Shown: piece after piece, positions 28,021 to 36,520 of the stretch
How positions within the stretch are numbered: position 1 is the stretch's first letter
Layout of the letters: each line of letters opens with the position of its first letter
Assembly (NCBI RefSeq): GCF_017168195.1
Contig: NZ_JADNYL010000002.1
Coordinates: 248,001-312,000, forward strand
From: Thalassotalea sp. G2M2-11
GTDB taxonomy: Bacteria > Pseudomonadota > Gammaproteobacteria > Enterobacterales > Alteromonadaceae
Direction of reading: 5' to 3'
DNA length: 64,000 nucleotides
Program-made: the position numbers and the translations under genes
The notes under the pieces: generated by a model
The model's database searches: none
What the model was told of the DNA's origin: nothing
Seen by the model: only the letters and a program-made list of their open reading frames with translations

Positions 28021-29676
28021 TTACTTAGCGATTTTACAAATGTACTCTGGGTCAGTACAAAACTTGTCTCTACCACTTGATTTTGCTTGATATAGGTGAT
28101 TATCCGCCCTTTTCAACGCGGTACTAACATCTTCATTCAATTTCAACACTGTATAGCCAATACTCACAGAGATCCCTCTATCTTGAGCCAAAAAAACGAA
28201 GGTTAACTGACGTACAGCTTCAAGTAATCTATTGGCTAAATTAAACAAACCATTTTTATCTGCGCCAGGAACTATAATGGCAAACTCTTCGCCACCTAGG
28301 CGACCAAGGGTGTCCTGCTCTCTTAAACAAGCTTCCAAGCTACTTGCAACGGCTTTTAATACCTTATCACCGGCATCATGACCACAAGTATCATTAATTT
28401 GTTTAAAGTGATCCAAATCCAACATCATCAAACCAACATCATAAGATAATCGCCTTGACCGATTAATTTCTTTTTCCGTTTGCTGAAAAAAGGCCATGCG
28501 ATTGGCAACACCGGTTAAACTGTCGGTATAGGCTAGCTTCTCCAAATATCTTTGATGAGTAACGTTCTGTGCGATACCGCGATACCCCTGAAATTCACCA
28601 GACTCAGCATAATAGGGTTTACCACTAAGTGTAAGGTATACTTTCTCCCCATTAAGCATATTGAGTTTGAATTGAATTGTTTCAAACGGCTGATATGACT
28701 TGAAAGCCTTAACCAACTCGTCTTTTGCTTTAGTATTTGCTCGTTCATCTATATCAAGAGGCAATTGTTGAACAAAGAGTTGAGCATCCTTAATTCCTAG
28801 GCACGCTATGAACTCTTCAGATACCGACACTACATTACCGAACGGGTCTAAACTCCAAAGCCAGTCAGTTACTGACTCTGAAACATGCTCAAGCGCTTTG
28901 TCTTTTTCTTCTAATAGCTTATGTAGTTCTAATTGAGTCTGCTCTAAGTCATTAGTACGCTTTTGTAATTCTGTAGTACGCTGCTCAACCATATTTTCTA
29001 AAGATACTGCATGTTTATGTACCTGACTCCCCATATCATTAACAGCAACTTTTAACATGGCTATTTCATCATTGTTATTAGTTTCAAACAGCAAAGGTTG
29101 AAATGGGCTATTCGTGTTAAAAGAATGTAACCAATGTGCCATCTGCACAATATGAGTGATAACAGCACGGTGAATTAATAAAAGTATAAAAAATGAAACA
29201 AAAAACGTTTTTACCGCTTGTGATATGAGTACCAAGTAAAATTTATCCAGTACTTTTTGTTGAACAACTTGAGGATTGGCAACCAAAATAGCTTTACCAA
29301 TCAAATTATGATGATAATTAAGGTCAAACTCTCTTCTTAGTGCTGTATTTTTTGGCTGCACGCCAGCTTCATATTCCTTACCAAACGAGGTTTTTATATA
29401 CGCGAATGCGATACCCTCAATACTAATAATACCTTGTAGTTGTTGGTTAATCACAGACTCGTTAAAATCCCACAAAATTGTTGCCATACTAGCTGATTGA
29501 GCTGTTTTAACCATATCCATCTTTTGGTTTAGTTGCTCAATTTCATTTTGATAATCAAAAATAAGCTGTAAAACAGTGATAATAAGCGTAAAGAGTCCGC
29601 TGATCAGAAGAATTTTGGCAAGTAAATGTAGTGAAAGCTTGCTAAAAAGTATTTTATTTTTCTTCACTATACCCAT
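28021..29676 (-). CDS. Membrane-bound PAS-GGDEF diguanylate cyclase
   Basis: This 551-residue protein has a transmembrane helix at about 15-37, a periplasmic sensor of about 110 residues, a second helix near 150-170, a HAMP-like linker and coiled coil, a PAS domain (about 255-370) and a C-terminal GGDEF domain. The active site is RLGGEEFAIIVPG and the inhibitory I-site is REQD five residues upstream, so it should make cyclic di-GMP and be feedback-inhibited. It lies upstream of the cadherin-like surface protein on the same strand with a gap of about 106 bp, so it may influence surface adhesion; this is inference. Confidence 0.9.
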   Translation of the reverse strand: MGIVKKNKILFSKLSLHLLAKILLISGLFTLIITVLQLIFDYQNEIEQLNQKMDMVKTAQSASMATILWDFNESVINQQLQGIISIEGIAFAYIKTSFGKEYEAGVQPKNTALRREFDLNYHHNLIGKAILVANPQVVQQKVLDKFYLVLISQAVKTFFVSFFILLLIHRAVITHIVQMAHWLHSFNTNSPFQPLLFETNNNDEIAMLKVAVNDMGSQVHKHAVSLENMVEQRTTELQKRTNDLEQTQLELHKLLEEKDKALEHVSESVTDWLWSLDPFGNVVSVSEEFIACLGIKDAQLFVQQLPLDIDERANTKAKDELVKAFKSYQPFETIQFKLNMLNGEKVYLTLSGKPYYAESGEFQGYRGIAQNVTHQRYLEKLAYTDSLTGVANRMAFFQQTEKEINRSRRLSYDVGLMMLDLDHFKQINDTCGHDAGDKVLKAVASSLEACLREQDTLGRLGGEEFAIIVPGADKNGLFNLANRLLEAVRQLTFVFLAQDRGISVSIGYTVLKLNEDVSTALKRADNHLYQAKSSGRDKFCTDPEYICKIAK

Positions 29677-29822
29677 TTAAATCCCTTTAATGTATATAAA
29701 AATGACTTCTAATAATATCAATCAAAATGAAGTATATTGCAATACAACAAGTTTCGCACAATTAACTGAATCATAACATACAGAGTTCAACTTCTAAGCA
29801 AGTCGAACATTCCCTCTTTAAT

Positions 29823-29920
29823 AGTGAAAGGGGAATATTATCACTGCTATTACTCTTTTAAATTTACTTATTCAAAAAGTTTAAGATTTACTAAAACCAT
29901 ATTGATAATATCGTTATATA
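29823..29920 (-). repeat. Decayed fdx 3'-end tag F0 (terminator plus last codons)
   Basis: This stretch aligns throughout with fdx tags F1 and F2: AAAGGGGAATATTATCACTG and TATTACTCTTTT correspond to the fdx terminator stem-loop, and AAAACCATATTGAT (29893-29906) to the reverse complement of the codons for I-N-M-V. The stem has mismatches and the coding end is no longer readable as ferredoxin. It is the most decayed and most distant from fdx. The rest of 29677-30113 is AT-rich and shows no gene. Confidence 0.6.
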
Positions 29921-30113
29921 TCTCTATTGATACCGTCGACTAAAGATATCGCAGACTAAATATCACAGGAAATTTTCATCAATTGCTTCATATATACCTT
30001 TATATGTAACTTCAAAGAAGTTCATTCAATCAATTTGATATGTTGGATTGCAAATATGTCATTTATTTCTACAGCAAGTACTTTACTGAACAGAAAGCTG
30101 GTACCAAGCCTAT

Positions 30114-31097
30114 TTATTTTGGTAATTGAACGCCGTTATAGGTAATGGTATTTCTGCCTTTTTCTTTACTCTGATACAAGGCTAAATCGGCACTTTTCAA
30201 TAATTCATAAGGTTGGTTACTTGGGCTAGGCAGCACCGAACTAACACCAACACTAATGGTCACTTTATCCTCATTACTTAAATGACTTTGCATATCAAGT
30301 TTAACCACTGCAGATATCAATTTTTCAGCAATACTAATACTCGTATTTTGACTGGACTCAAGTAGAATAATGAACTCATCACCACCATAGCGAAAAACTC
30401 TGTCGGTTGCGCGACTTGCCACTTGCGTTGCTACCTTTGCAATACTTTTCAAGCAATCATCACCAGCCATATGCCCAAAGCTGTCGTTATACTCTTTAAA
30501 GTAGTCGATATCAAAAATGATCAATGCAATTTCTTTTTTCTTTCGCATCGCGATGCGCCAAGTTCGTTCCAACTCCAGATCAAAGAAGCGTCGATTATAA
30601 ACCTGCGTTAAACCATCTGAATAAGACAGCTGCTCTAATTTCCTGTTTGCCTGTTCAAGCGAAGCAACGAGCTGCTCTTTTTCATTAATTAAGTTTGTAA
30701 GACGAGTAATATCAAACGCCATCCAAACCACCTGTTCGATAACGTCATCCGCGGAATGAAAAGGAAAAATGTGAGCTTCAAAATAGCGTTTGCCAACAGG
30801 ACCTTGTGTGCCTTTATAACCTTCAACATCATCGTCAGATAAGCTATAACGATAAGTCACCAACTTAGCACTTCGAATGGCAAGGTAAATTTGTTTAATA
30901 AAATCATCCGCAATATGTTGCGGCAAAACTTGATGTAGCGTTTTACCTATCAAATGACGAGCATCGTGATACATTTCACGATTATGACCGCCTAATACAT
31001 CGATGTACTTACCATTGTTATCAAGAATAAAACACGGATCAGGGGTCGCTTGCAATAAAGCATTTAACAACTGAGAGTCTGTACTAAAATCTTTCAT
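30114..31097 (-). CDS. Soluble PAS-GGDEF diguanylate cyclase
   Basis: This 327-residue protein has no membrane segments. It has an N-terminal PAS domain (about 8-140, LLQATPDPCFILDNNGKYIDVLGG), a short coiled coil (EKEQLVASLEQANRKLEQLSY), and a GGDEF domain with active site RYGGDEFIILLES and I-site RATD upstream. It should synthesise cyclic di-GMP in response to a cytoplasmic cue bound by PAS. It is the first gene on the near side of fdx tag F0. Confidence 0.92.
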   Translation of the reverse strand: MKDFSTDSQLLNALLQATPDPCFILDNNGKYIDVLGGHNREMYHDARHLIGKTLHQVLPQHIADDFIKQIYLAIRSAKLVTYRYSLSDDDVEGYKGTQGPVGKRYFEAHIFPFHSADDVIEQVVWMAFDITRLTNLINEKEQLVASLEQANRKLEQLSYSDGLTQVYNRRFFDLELERTWRIAMRKKKEIALIIFDIDYFKEYNDSFGHMAGDDCLKSIAKVATQVASRATDRVFRYGGDEFIILLESSQNTSISIAEKLISAVVKLDMQSHLSNEDKVTISVGVSSVLPSPSNQPYELLKSADLALYQSKEKGRNTITYNGVQLPK

Positions 31098-31324
31098 AAT
31101 AAATTACTAGGTAACTCATCTTTTAATGATATGACAAAATTCAACTAACGTATATTAAATCATTACCCGTTACTGTTCTGTTGCCCAGGGCACCCTTATT
31201 AACTCCTAGCCTATGTTTCATTAAAAGTGTACATCATTAGCAGCATAATTTTATACTCACGCTGTTTGAGCTAAATTGCCGCTAGTATTGTCTAAATAAC
31301 AATCTCACGCTTGATTGGTTACTT

Positions 31325-31795
31325 CATTAACCAGTTAATTCATTATGCAAGAGCAAATCAACAACCACGGGAAGGTACAAATATCCTTCAGGCGTCCAAA
31401 TATGGATGTGAAGTCAACAGATGATTCATCTAACAATTAGGGGTTACATTGGCATTGCAATCAGTTTGGTACGACTATATGACTCAACAGTGATTTCATT
31501 TAATAGTTCATGTTCTTGCAGAGAGCATTTCAGCTCTTGTTCAAGCTCTATAATGCGCTTTTTCTGCTCAAATAATTATTGCTAGTGCTTACTATTACAG
31601 CCATAACGTTGTAACCAGTTATCAAGGTAATATTAGTTGAAAAATCGAGCCGCTCAGCAATACTTGTGGTGGAATAATCTTTTTCGGCGACTTATTTAAC
31701 AGCCTGTATTTTAAATTTTTCAGGACACCTTTTAGTACCCATTCATGCTCCTAGGACATAAAATTTACAAATTATTTATGTCCTAAGAGAGTCTG
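31325..31795 (-). mobile_element. IS3-family insertion sequence relic
   Basis: The minus strand from 31746 reads a broken OrfA: KRCPEKFKIQAVK, stop, VAEKDYSTTSIAERLDFS, then after frameshifts IIELEQELK-like sequence. At about 31415-31330 it reads an OrfB integrase-core scrap IWTPEGYLYLPVVVDLL. Most of orfB is deleted. An 11-bp inverted repeat TAGGACATAAA/TTTATGTCCTA (31752-31762 and 31775-31785) lies before orfA near the former left end. The element is inactive. The rest of 31098-31860 shows nothing else. Confidence 0.75.
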
Positions 31796-31860
31796 GATGT
31801 TTCAGTTGTTAATAGAAGAACTTTTTGTTAGAAAGGCTTGCCGTAAATAAAGATTCTTAT

Positions 31861-32154
31861 CTAAGAGATAGTTGTTATCAATACTAACTGCGCAGCAAAA
31901 ATATCACATACTAATACCAACATAGGAAAGAAATAAAAATAACTTCTTACCAAGTTTTTAATAGTGCTATTAGCTTTGTTCAATTCCATAAAATGATCAA
32001 TAACTAATCGGCCTTTAAAGGCAATAGAGAAGCAAATAACAGCAGTTATAAAATGGCTTTGAGCTACCGTTTCAGCAACTAGAGTATTTAACAGCGTAAT
32101 GACCATTAAAATCAACCAGGCTAAGTCTAGTTTTGATAACTTTTTCATCATCAT
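31861..32154 (-). CDS. norF: Small membrane protein, cytochrome oxidase subunit IV/NorF-like
   Basis: The start is placed at 32154, where GAAAGGA precedes ATGATGATG, giving 97 residues and leaving only 5 bp after the stop of the norE-like gene. It has three hydrophobic segments (WLILMVITLLNTLVAE, FITAVICFSIAFKGRLVIDHFMEL, YFYFFPMLVLVCDIFAAQLVL), the layout of the cytochrome c oxidase subunit IV/NorF family. The GRLVIDHFMEL motif is typical. NorF assists nitric oxide reductase in denitrifiers. No norB or norC lies in the window. Confidence 0.7.
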   Translation of the reverse strand: MMMKKLSKLDLAWLILMVITLLNTLVAETVAQSHFITAVICFSIAFKGRLVIDHFMELNKANSTIKNLVRSYFYFFPMLVLVCDIFAAQLVLITTIS

Positions 32155-32159
32155 TCCTT

Positions 32160-32780
32160 TCACCGTAAAACATAAAGTAATGGAAAAATAATAATCCATG
32201 CGAGGTCAACCATATGCCAGTAACTTGCTATGGCAGTTAATCCTCCATGCCTATCCCTAGAATAATGACCTTTATTAACATAATAGATTGCCCACAGAAT
32301 ACTGCATGTTGCCCAACCTACATGCAGAAAGTGGTTAAAAGTCATATAATAATATACGGTAAAAAAAGGGTTGGTATCACTATGGATCCCATGATCAATA
32401 TTCCAACCATATTCCCATCCTTTAATTATCAAATAAATGACTCCGGCAGCAACTGTCCCCCATAACCAGCGAGTACAAGCTGATGAATCTCCTTGTCTAA
32501 TTGCTGACATCGCTTTTGCAACAAAGTAACTACTCGTAATGAGTACGACTGTATTTAACGTTCCTGCTAGCGTATTTAATAATTCAGGACCTTGGCTAAA
32601 TTCATGGATATAATGTGCCTTAGCAATCACGTAAATAACGAAAAACATGCCAAATTCAGTAAACTCGGCAAAAATGCCAACCCAAACTGCTCGATTGCCA
32701 GGGATTTTACTTAAGGTATCAGGCTCACTACTTACATCACCCGAGCCATTTAAAGGAAACGTATCACATTTAGTCATCAT
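32160..32780 (-). CDS. norE: Cytochrome c oxidase subunit III-family protein, NorE-like
   Basis: This 206-residue protein of the heme-copper oxidase subunit III family has five membrane segments. IPGNRAVWVGIFAEFTEFGMFFVIY is the NorE-type N-terminal signature and YYMTFNHFLHVGWATCSILW a later helix. NorE is an accessory to nitric oxide reductase; the family also includes true oxidase subunit III. The pairing with a NorF-like gene favours NorE. It starts 7 bp after the ccoG stop, with GAGG overlapping that stop, so the three genes form one operon. Confidence 0.8.
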   Translation of the reverse strand: MMTKCDTFPLNGSGDVSSEPDTLSKIPGNRAVWVGIFAEFTEFGMFFVIYVIAKAHYIHEFSQGPELLNTLAGTLNTVVLITSSYFVAKAMSAIRQGDSSACTRWLWGTVAAGVIYLIIKGWEYGWNIDHGIHSDTNPFFTVYYYMTFNHFLHVGWATCSILWAIYYVNKGHYSRDRHGGLTAIASYWHMVDLAWIIIFPLLYVLR

Positions 32781-32786
32781 AAATAA

Positions 32787-34157
32787 TTAACCTCGGCCAC
32801 CACTATAAAAAGAGCTCTCTTTACTAATGACTTCCTGTGAGCTTTGTTCTTTAATTGTAAATTCAATATCATTTCTAAACTCATCTGTAGCTTCTTTTCT
32901 GCTCACTGTGACTGAAATGACTCTAAGCTCACCGGCTAAAACATCTACAGGGCGATTATTTTCAATAGTGAGTTCAGAAAGTCCATGTACAGCTAATTGA
33001 TACTGCTGTTTATTCATCGTTTTATTCCTGATCTTAACTATATAAAGATTTTCAACATTTGCTTGCTCATTAATTCGAAAAAGCTCTTGTCTGTCTCTAA
33101 TAATATTAACTTGAAAACTCTGCCACGAGTTCAGCCATACAATGATACTCAACAGAAGAACTAAAACTAAGCTACCGTATGCTAAATGACGAAGCCATCG
33201 TCGTTGTAAACTACTCTCTTGATAAAATGAAATAAGGCCTTTTGGCGCATTAAACTTTTCCATCGTCATATCACAAGCATCAGCACATAAACCACAATTA
33301 ATACATTCAAATTGTAAGCCGTCACGTATATCAATGCCTACCGGACAAACTTGCACACATAAATGACAATCGACACAATCACCTTGCCCTGATTGTTTAA
33401 CTTGACTCCGTTTTCTTTTGGCTCGGTTTTCGCCGCGAGCAACATCATAACTAACCATAGTGGTCGACTTATCAAACATAGCTGACTGAAACCGTGAATA
33501 AGGACAGATATGCTGACACATTTTTTCCCGAATCCAGCCAGCATTGATATAAGTACAACCGGTAAAAAACAACCCCCAATAAACAACTAGACTCGACTGC
33601 TGACCAGTGAAAAAAGAAAGATAAAGGGCTTTTGCAGGCACAAAATATGAAATAAAAATTAACGCAGTTAACAATGAAACACTTAGCCATAAAAAGTGTT
33701 TTACCAATTTTTTACTGACTTTGTGCCACGATAATTTTTGTTTATCTAACGATTTGCTTTGATTATGGCTTCCTTCAATACGTCGCTCTATCCAATTAAA
33801 GGCTAACATCCATATTGTTTGCGGACAGGTAAAACCACACCACACTCTGCCGTAAAGCTTAGTCACATAAAAAAGTAAAAATGCAGCGAGGGTAAATAAC
33901 AGACAAAATATCAAAAAATCCTGCGGAAAAAGCGTCATTGAAAATAGCTGGATTTTTTGCTGCTGAAGATCAAAATAAACCGCTTGCTTTCCTTGAAACT
34001 CTATCAAAGGGATCATTGCAAAAATGAGTACGAGTACAACACTAAGATACCTACGAATTTTTTGATAACGCCCGAACTGCTCTCGGATATATATTTTGTC
34101 ACCGGTGTATGGTGTCTTAAAAATAAGATTTTCTTTCGACTGATATGAAGCGCTCAC
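32787..34157 (-). CDS. ccoG: Cytochrome c oxidase accessory protein CcoG (FixG/RdxA-like)
   Basis: This 456-residue protein has five to six membrane helices, two bacterial ferredoxin clusters CVDCHLCVQVCPVGIDI and CINCGLCADACDMTM at about residues 262-295, an upstream CGFTCPQTIWM cysteine motif, and a C-terminal Ig-like domain (about 360-450). CcoG is a copper/iron-sulfur membrane redox protein that helps mature cbb3-type oxidase by reducing Cu(II). It is usually next to ccoNOPQ, but here it stands with NorE/NorF-like genes, so it may serve a nitric oxide reductase or be a second copy. It is divergent from a MocR regulator. Confidence 0.92.
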   Translation of the reverse strand: MSASYQSKENLIFKTPYTGDKIYIREQFGRYQKIRRYLSVVLVLIFAMIPLIEFQGKQAVYFDLQQQKIQLFSMTLFPQDFLIFCLLFTLAAFLLFYVTKLYGRVWCGFTCPQTIWMLAFNWIERRIEGSHNQSKSLDKQKLSWHKVSKKLVKHFLWLSVSLLTALIFISYFVPAKALYLSFFTGQQSSLVVYWGLFFTGCTYINAGWIREKMCQHICPYSRFQSAMFDKSTTMVSYDVARGENRAKRKRSQVKQSGQGDCVDCHLCVQVCPVGIDIRDGLQFECINCGLCADACDMTMEKFNAPKGLISFYQESSLQRRWLRHLAYGSLVLVLLLSIIVWLNSWQSFQVNIIRDRQELFRINEQANVENLYIVKIRNKTMNKQQYQLAVHGLSELTIENNRPVDVLAGELRVISVTVSRKEATDEFRNDIEFTIKEQSSQEVISKESSFYSGGRG

Positions 34158-34268
34158 TAAATTGCTCCTGAACTACAACGCGGAGCAAAAGTATAAAACC
34201 CTAATCTGTTATTGATAGATACAAATATTTAAATAACAATAGATACAGATGAAAAACGGGTAGCGTTC

Positions 34269-35687
34269 ATGAAACAATTTAAATATCAACAATTAGCAAA
34301 TTTGATTAAAAAAAAATTAGCTGACGAGCATTGGCAACCGCATACTAAGCTACCGTCAATTAGAGCGTTAGCAAAAACCTACCAGCTATCAATTATCTCG
34401 GTGCAAAAATCATTACAGCTACTTGAAACTTGGGGAAATATTTATGTAAAACATAAATCAGGCTATTACGTTTCACCGGAAAAAAAACCAATGAAACAGC
34501 CCCAACAGCAACCATTACCAAAGCCAAAACTTGTTGATGTACCAGATGTTTTCCATGAAATTATGGAGCACAGCGCAGCTTTTGATATTGCTCCACAATC
34601 AGTAAATAATAATCAAACACCAAACCACCTACTCATATTAAACAGACACATTAGTAGAGCCTTTCGACAATTCCCACAAAATAAAGCGTTATATTATTCA
34701 AAGCCTGCCGGCAGCAACGAACTTCGTTTACAAATTAGTAGACATTACACCAATCGGAATTTACATATTTCAGCACAAGATATTTGTATTACCTCCGGTT
34801 GTCAGAATAGTTTATTTCTCGCACTTATGGCGAGTTGCCAAGCGGGTGACATTGTTGCAGTAGAAAGCCCTGCTTTTTATGGCGTACTACAATTACTACA
34901 ACTTTTAAAACTCAAAGTCATAGAGTTGCCTTGCTCTTATACTCAAGGATTACGTGCTAAAACACTTAAAGAAGCCGCTAAAAAATGGCCTATTAAAGCT
35001 TGCATATTAACTCCTAGTTTTGCTACCCCTACAGGAGCATTAATACCTACAGAAGAGCAAAAAAAGATCATTCAAATAGCAAATGATCATGAAATTATAC
35101 TCATAGAAGATGATATATACGGTGATTTAGGTTTTCACTCCCGAGTATCACCACTAAAACAATTTGATAATCAAGGTCGTGTTATATTATGCAGTTCATT
35201 CTCTAAGTCATTGTCACGAGATTTACGTGTAGGCTGGATCATTACCAGCAAAAACTTTGATAAAATTGCTCATATAAAGCTCGTCAATCAACTATCAACA
35301 AGCCAAGCTATACAACAAGGACTCACAACTTTTCTTGCTGAAGGACATTATGAAAGACACCTTAACCAATATAGGAAAACTTTATTAATGCAACGTGAGT
35401 TACTCACTAATGCATTATCACAATATTGGCGGTTTCCTATACGTTATACCATTCCTGAGGGTGGGCTTGCACTTTGGCTAGAACTACCTCAACAAGTTGA
35501 TACGCTAAGCTTATATAACAAAGCGCGCCAGCAAGGTATCACCCTGACCCCCGGACAGTTATTTTCTTCAAATAAAGGTTTTCATAAAAACTTACGATTA
35601 AGCTTTGCCCATCCAATAACAGGTCATAGATTAAACGCATTAATACAGCTAGGTGAGATTATTTCTAAAGCAATGACAAACAACTAA
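34269..35687 (+). CDS. MocR-type PLP-dependent regulator (GntR winged helix plus aminotransferase domain)
   Basis: The protein has 472 residues. A GntR winged helix at 1-70 (YQQLANLIKKKLADEHWQPHTKLPSIRALAKTY) is followed by a class I aminotransferase fold from about 100. The PLP lysine is in SSFSKSLSRDLRVGWI and GCQNSLFLALMAS binds the cofactor phosphate. MocR proteins use PLP as effector and commonly control vitamin B6 or amino-acid-derivative genes. It is divergent from ccoG-norE-norF with about 110 bp between, so control of that operon is possible but would be unusual for the family. Confidence 0.9.
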   Translation: MKQFKYQQLANLIKKKLADEHWQPHTKLPSIRALAKTYQLSIISVQKSLQLLETWGNIYVKHKSGYYVSPEKKPMKQPQQQPLPKPKLVDVPDVFHEIMEHSAAFDIAPQSVNNNQTPNHLLILNRHISRAFRQFPQNKALYYSKPAGSNELRLQISRHYTNRNLHISAQDICITSGCQNSLFLALMASCQAGDIVAVESPAFYGVLQLLQLLKLKVIELPCSYTQGLRAKTLKEAAKKWPIKACILTPSFATPTGALIPTEEQKKIIQIANDHEIILIEDDIYGDLGFHSRVSPLKQFDNQGRVILCSSFSKSLSRDLRVGWIITSKNFDKIAHIKLVNQLSTSQAIQQGLTTFLAEGHYERHLNQYRKTLLMQRELLTNALSQYWRFPIRYTIPEGGLALWLELPQQVDTLSLYNKARQQGITLTPGQLFSSNKGFHKNLRLSFAHPITGHRLNALIQLGEIISKAMTNN

Positions 35688-35902
35688 ATAAACATCATAA
35701 ATATGCTGATAATGTATAAGTTAAAGTGTTAACTAGGTCATCCGGATCGGATAATATATTGACAAATTAACGTTGAAAGAAAAATATAAGAGTCTATTCA
35801 CCCTATAATCTATGCGTTATCGGATTAACACTTTCACATAAAAGTGTAAAGATTTGCTTCTTTCATTTTGCTAAAGATATGAGAATGTTAATTAATAATC
35901 CA

Positions 35903-36415
35903 TTACTCTAATAATAAATAACCAGATGAATTTTTCGCAGTAGATAGTATTTTCTTTACTCTTTGCTCTGTCAATTGAAAATCAGGAGCATCTAGTTCTT
36001 CTAAAGTTTCACTCCCAAGGTTATAAAAAAATACTATATATGCACTGTCAGATTTTACTGATGGTGCAACTGATTTTATATCAATTAAAGGGATGTTTTG
36101 AACTTTAGGGGGTTTAGCAAAATGTCTCAACACACTGACTTCATAATCAAGTAGTGGCTTTTCTGCTGTCGCTTTAAAATAGTTAACAACATCTTCTGTA
36201 GATAAATATGCTTGATTAATAACATCATAAACATATATAGATGGAAGCGTTGGATTAATGCTAATCCCTTGTAATTTATATATTTCAAGTAATTCCTTAC
36301 CGACTATTTTAACTGCGAGAGTCTTACTGCTAAATGCCAGTAAACATGTGACAAATATTAACGAAATATATTTCAACGACTTATTCCTTTTAAAAATTTT
36401 ACTATTCCCTTGCAA
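35903..36415 (-). CDS. Hypothetical exported protein
   Basis: This 170-residue protein has a basic start and hydrophobic run (KYISLIFVTCLLAFSSKTLA), a likely signal peptide cleaved near residue 34. The mature part is an unrecognised mixed alpha/beta sequence with no cysteines or motifs I can name. It stands alone between the MocR and GGDEF-EAL genes. A small hairpin ACACTTT/AAAGTGT lies nearby at about 35828-35848. Confidence 0.6.
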   Translation of the reverse strand: MQGNSKIFKRNKSLKYISLIFVTCLLAFSSKTLAVKIVGKELLEIYKLQGISINPTLPSIYVYDVINQAYLSTEDVVNYFKATAEKPLLDYEVSVLRHFAKPPKVQNIPLIDIKSVAPSVKSDSAYIVFFYNLGSETLEELDAPDFQLTEQRVKKILSTAKNSSGYLLLE

Positions 36416-36520
36416 CCGCTCCCTGCAAGATAGATATACTTAACACCTTGTTAAGTATTTTTTTACACTAATTGAATAAGTTAAACCCGTCAACCCTGAC
36501 TAATAATTGTCGATATATGG

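Noticed and set aside
31325-31795. Intact IS3-family element
   Set aside because: OrfA has stops and frameshifts, and most of OrfB including the catalytic region is missing.
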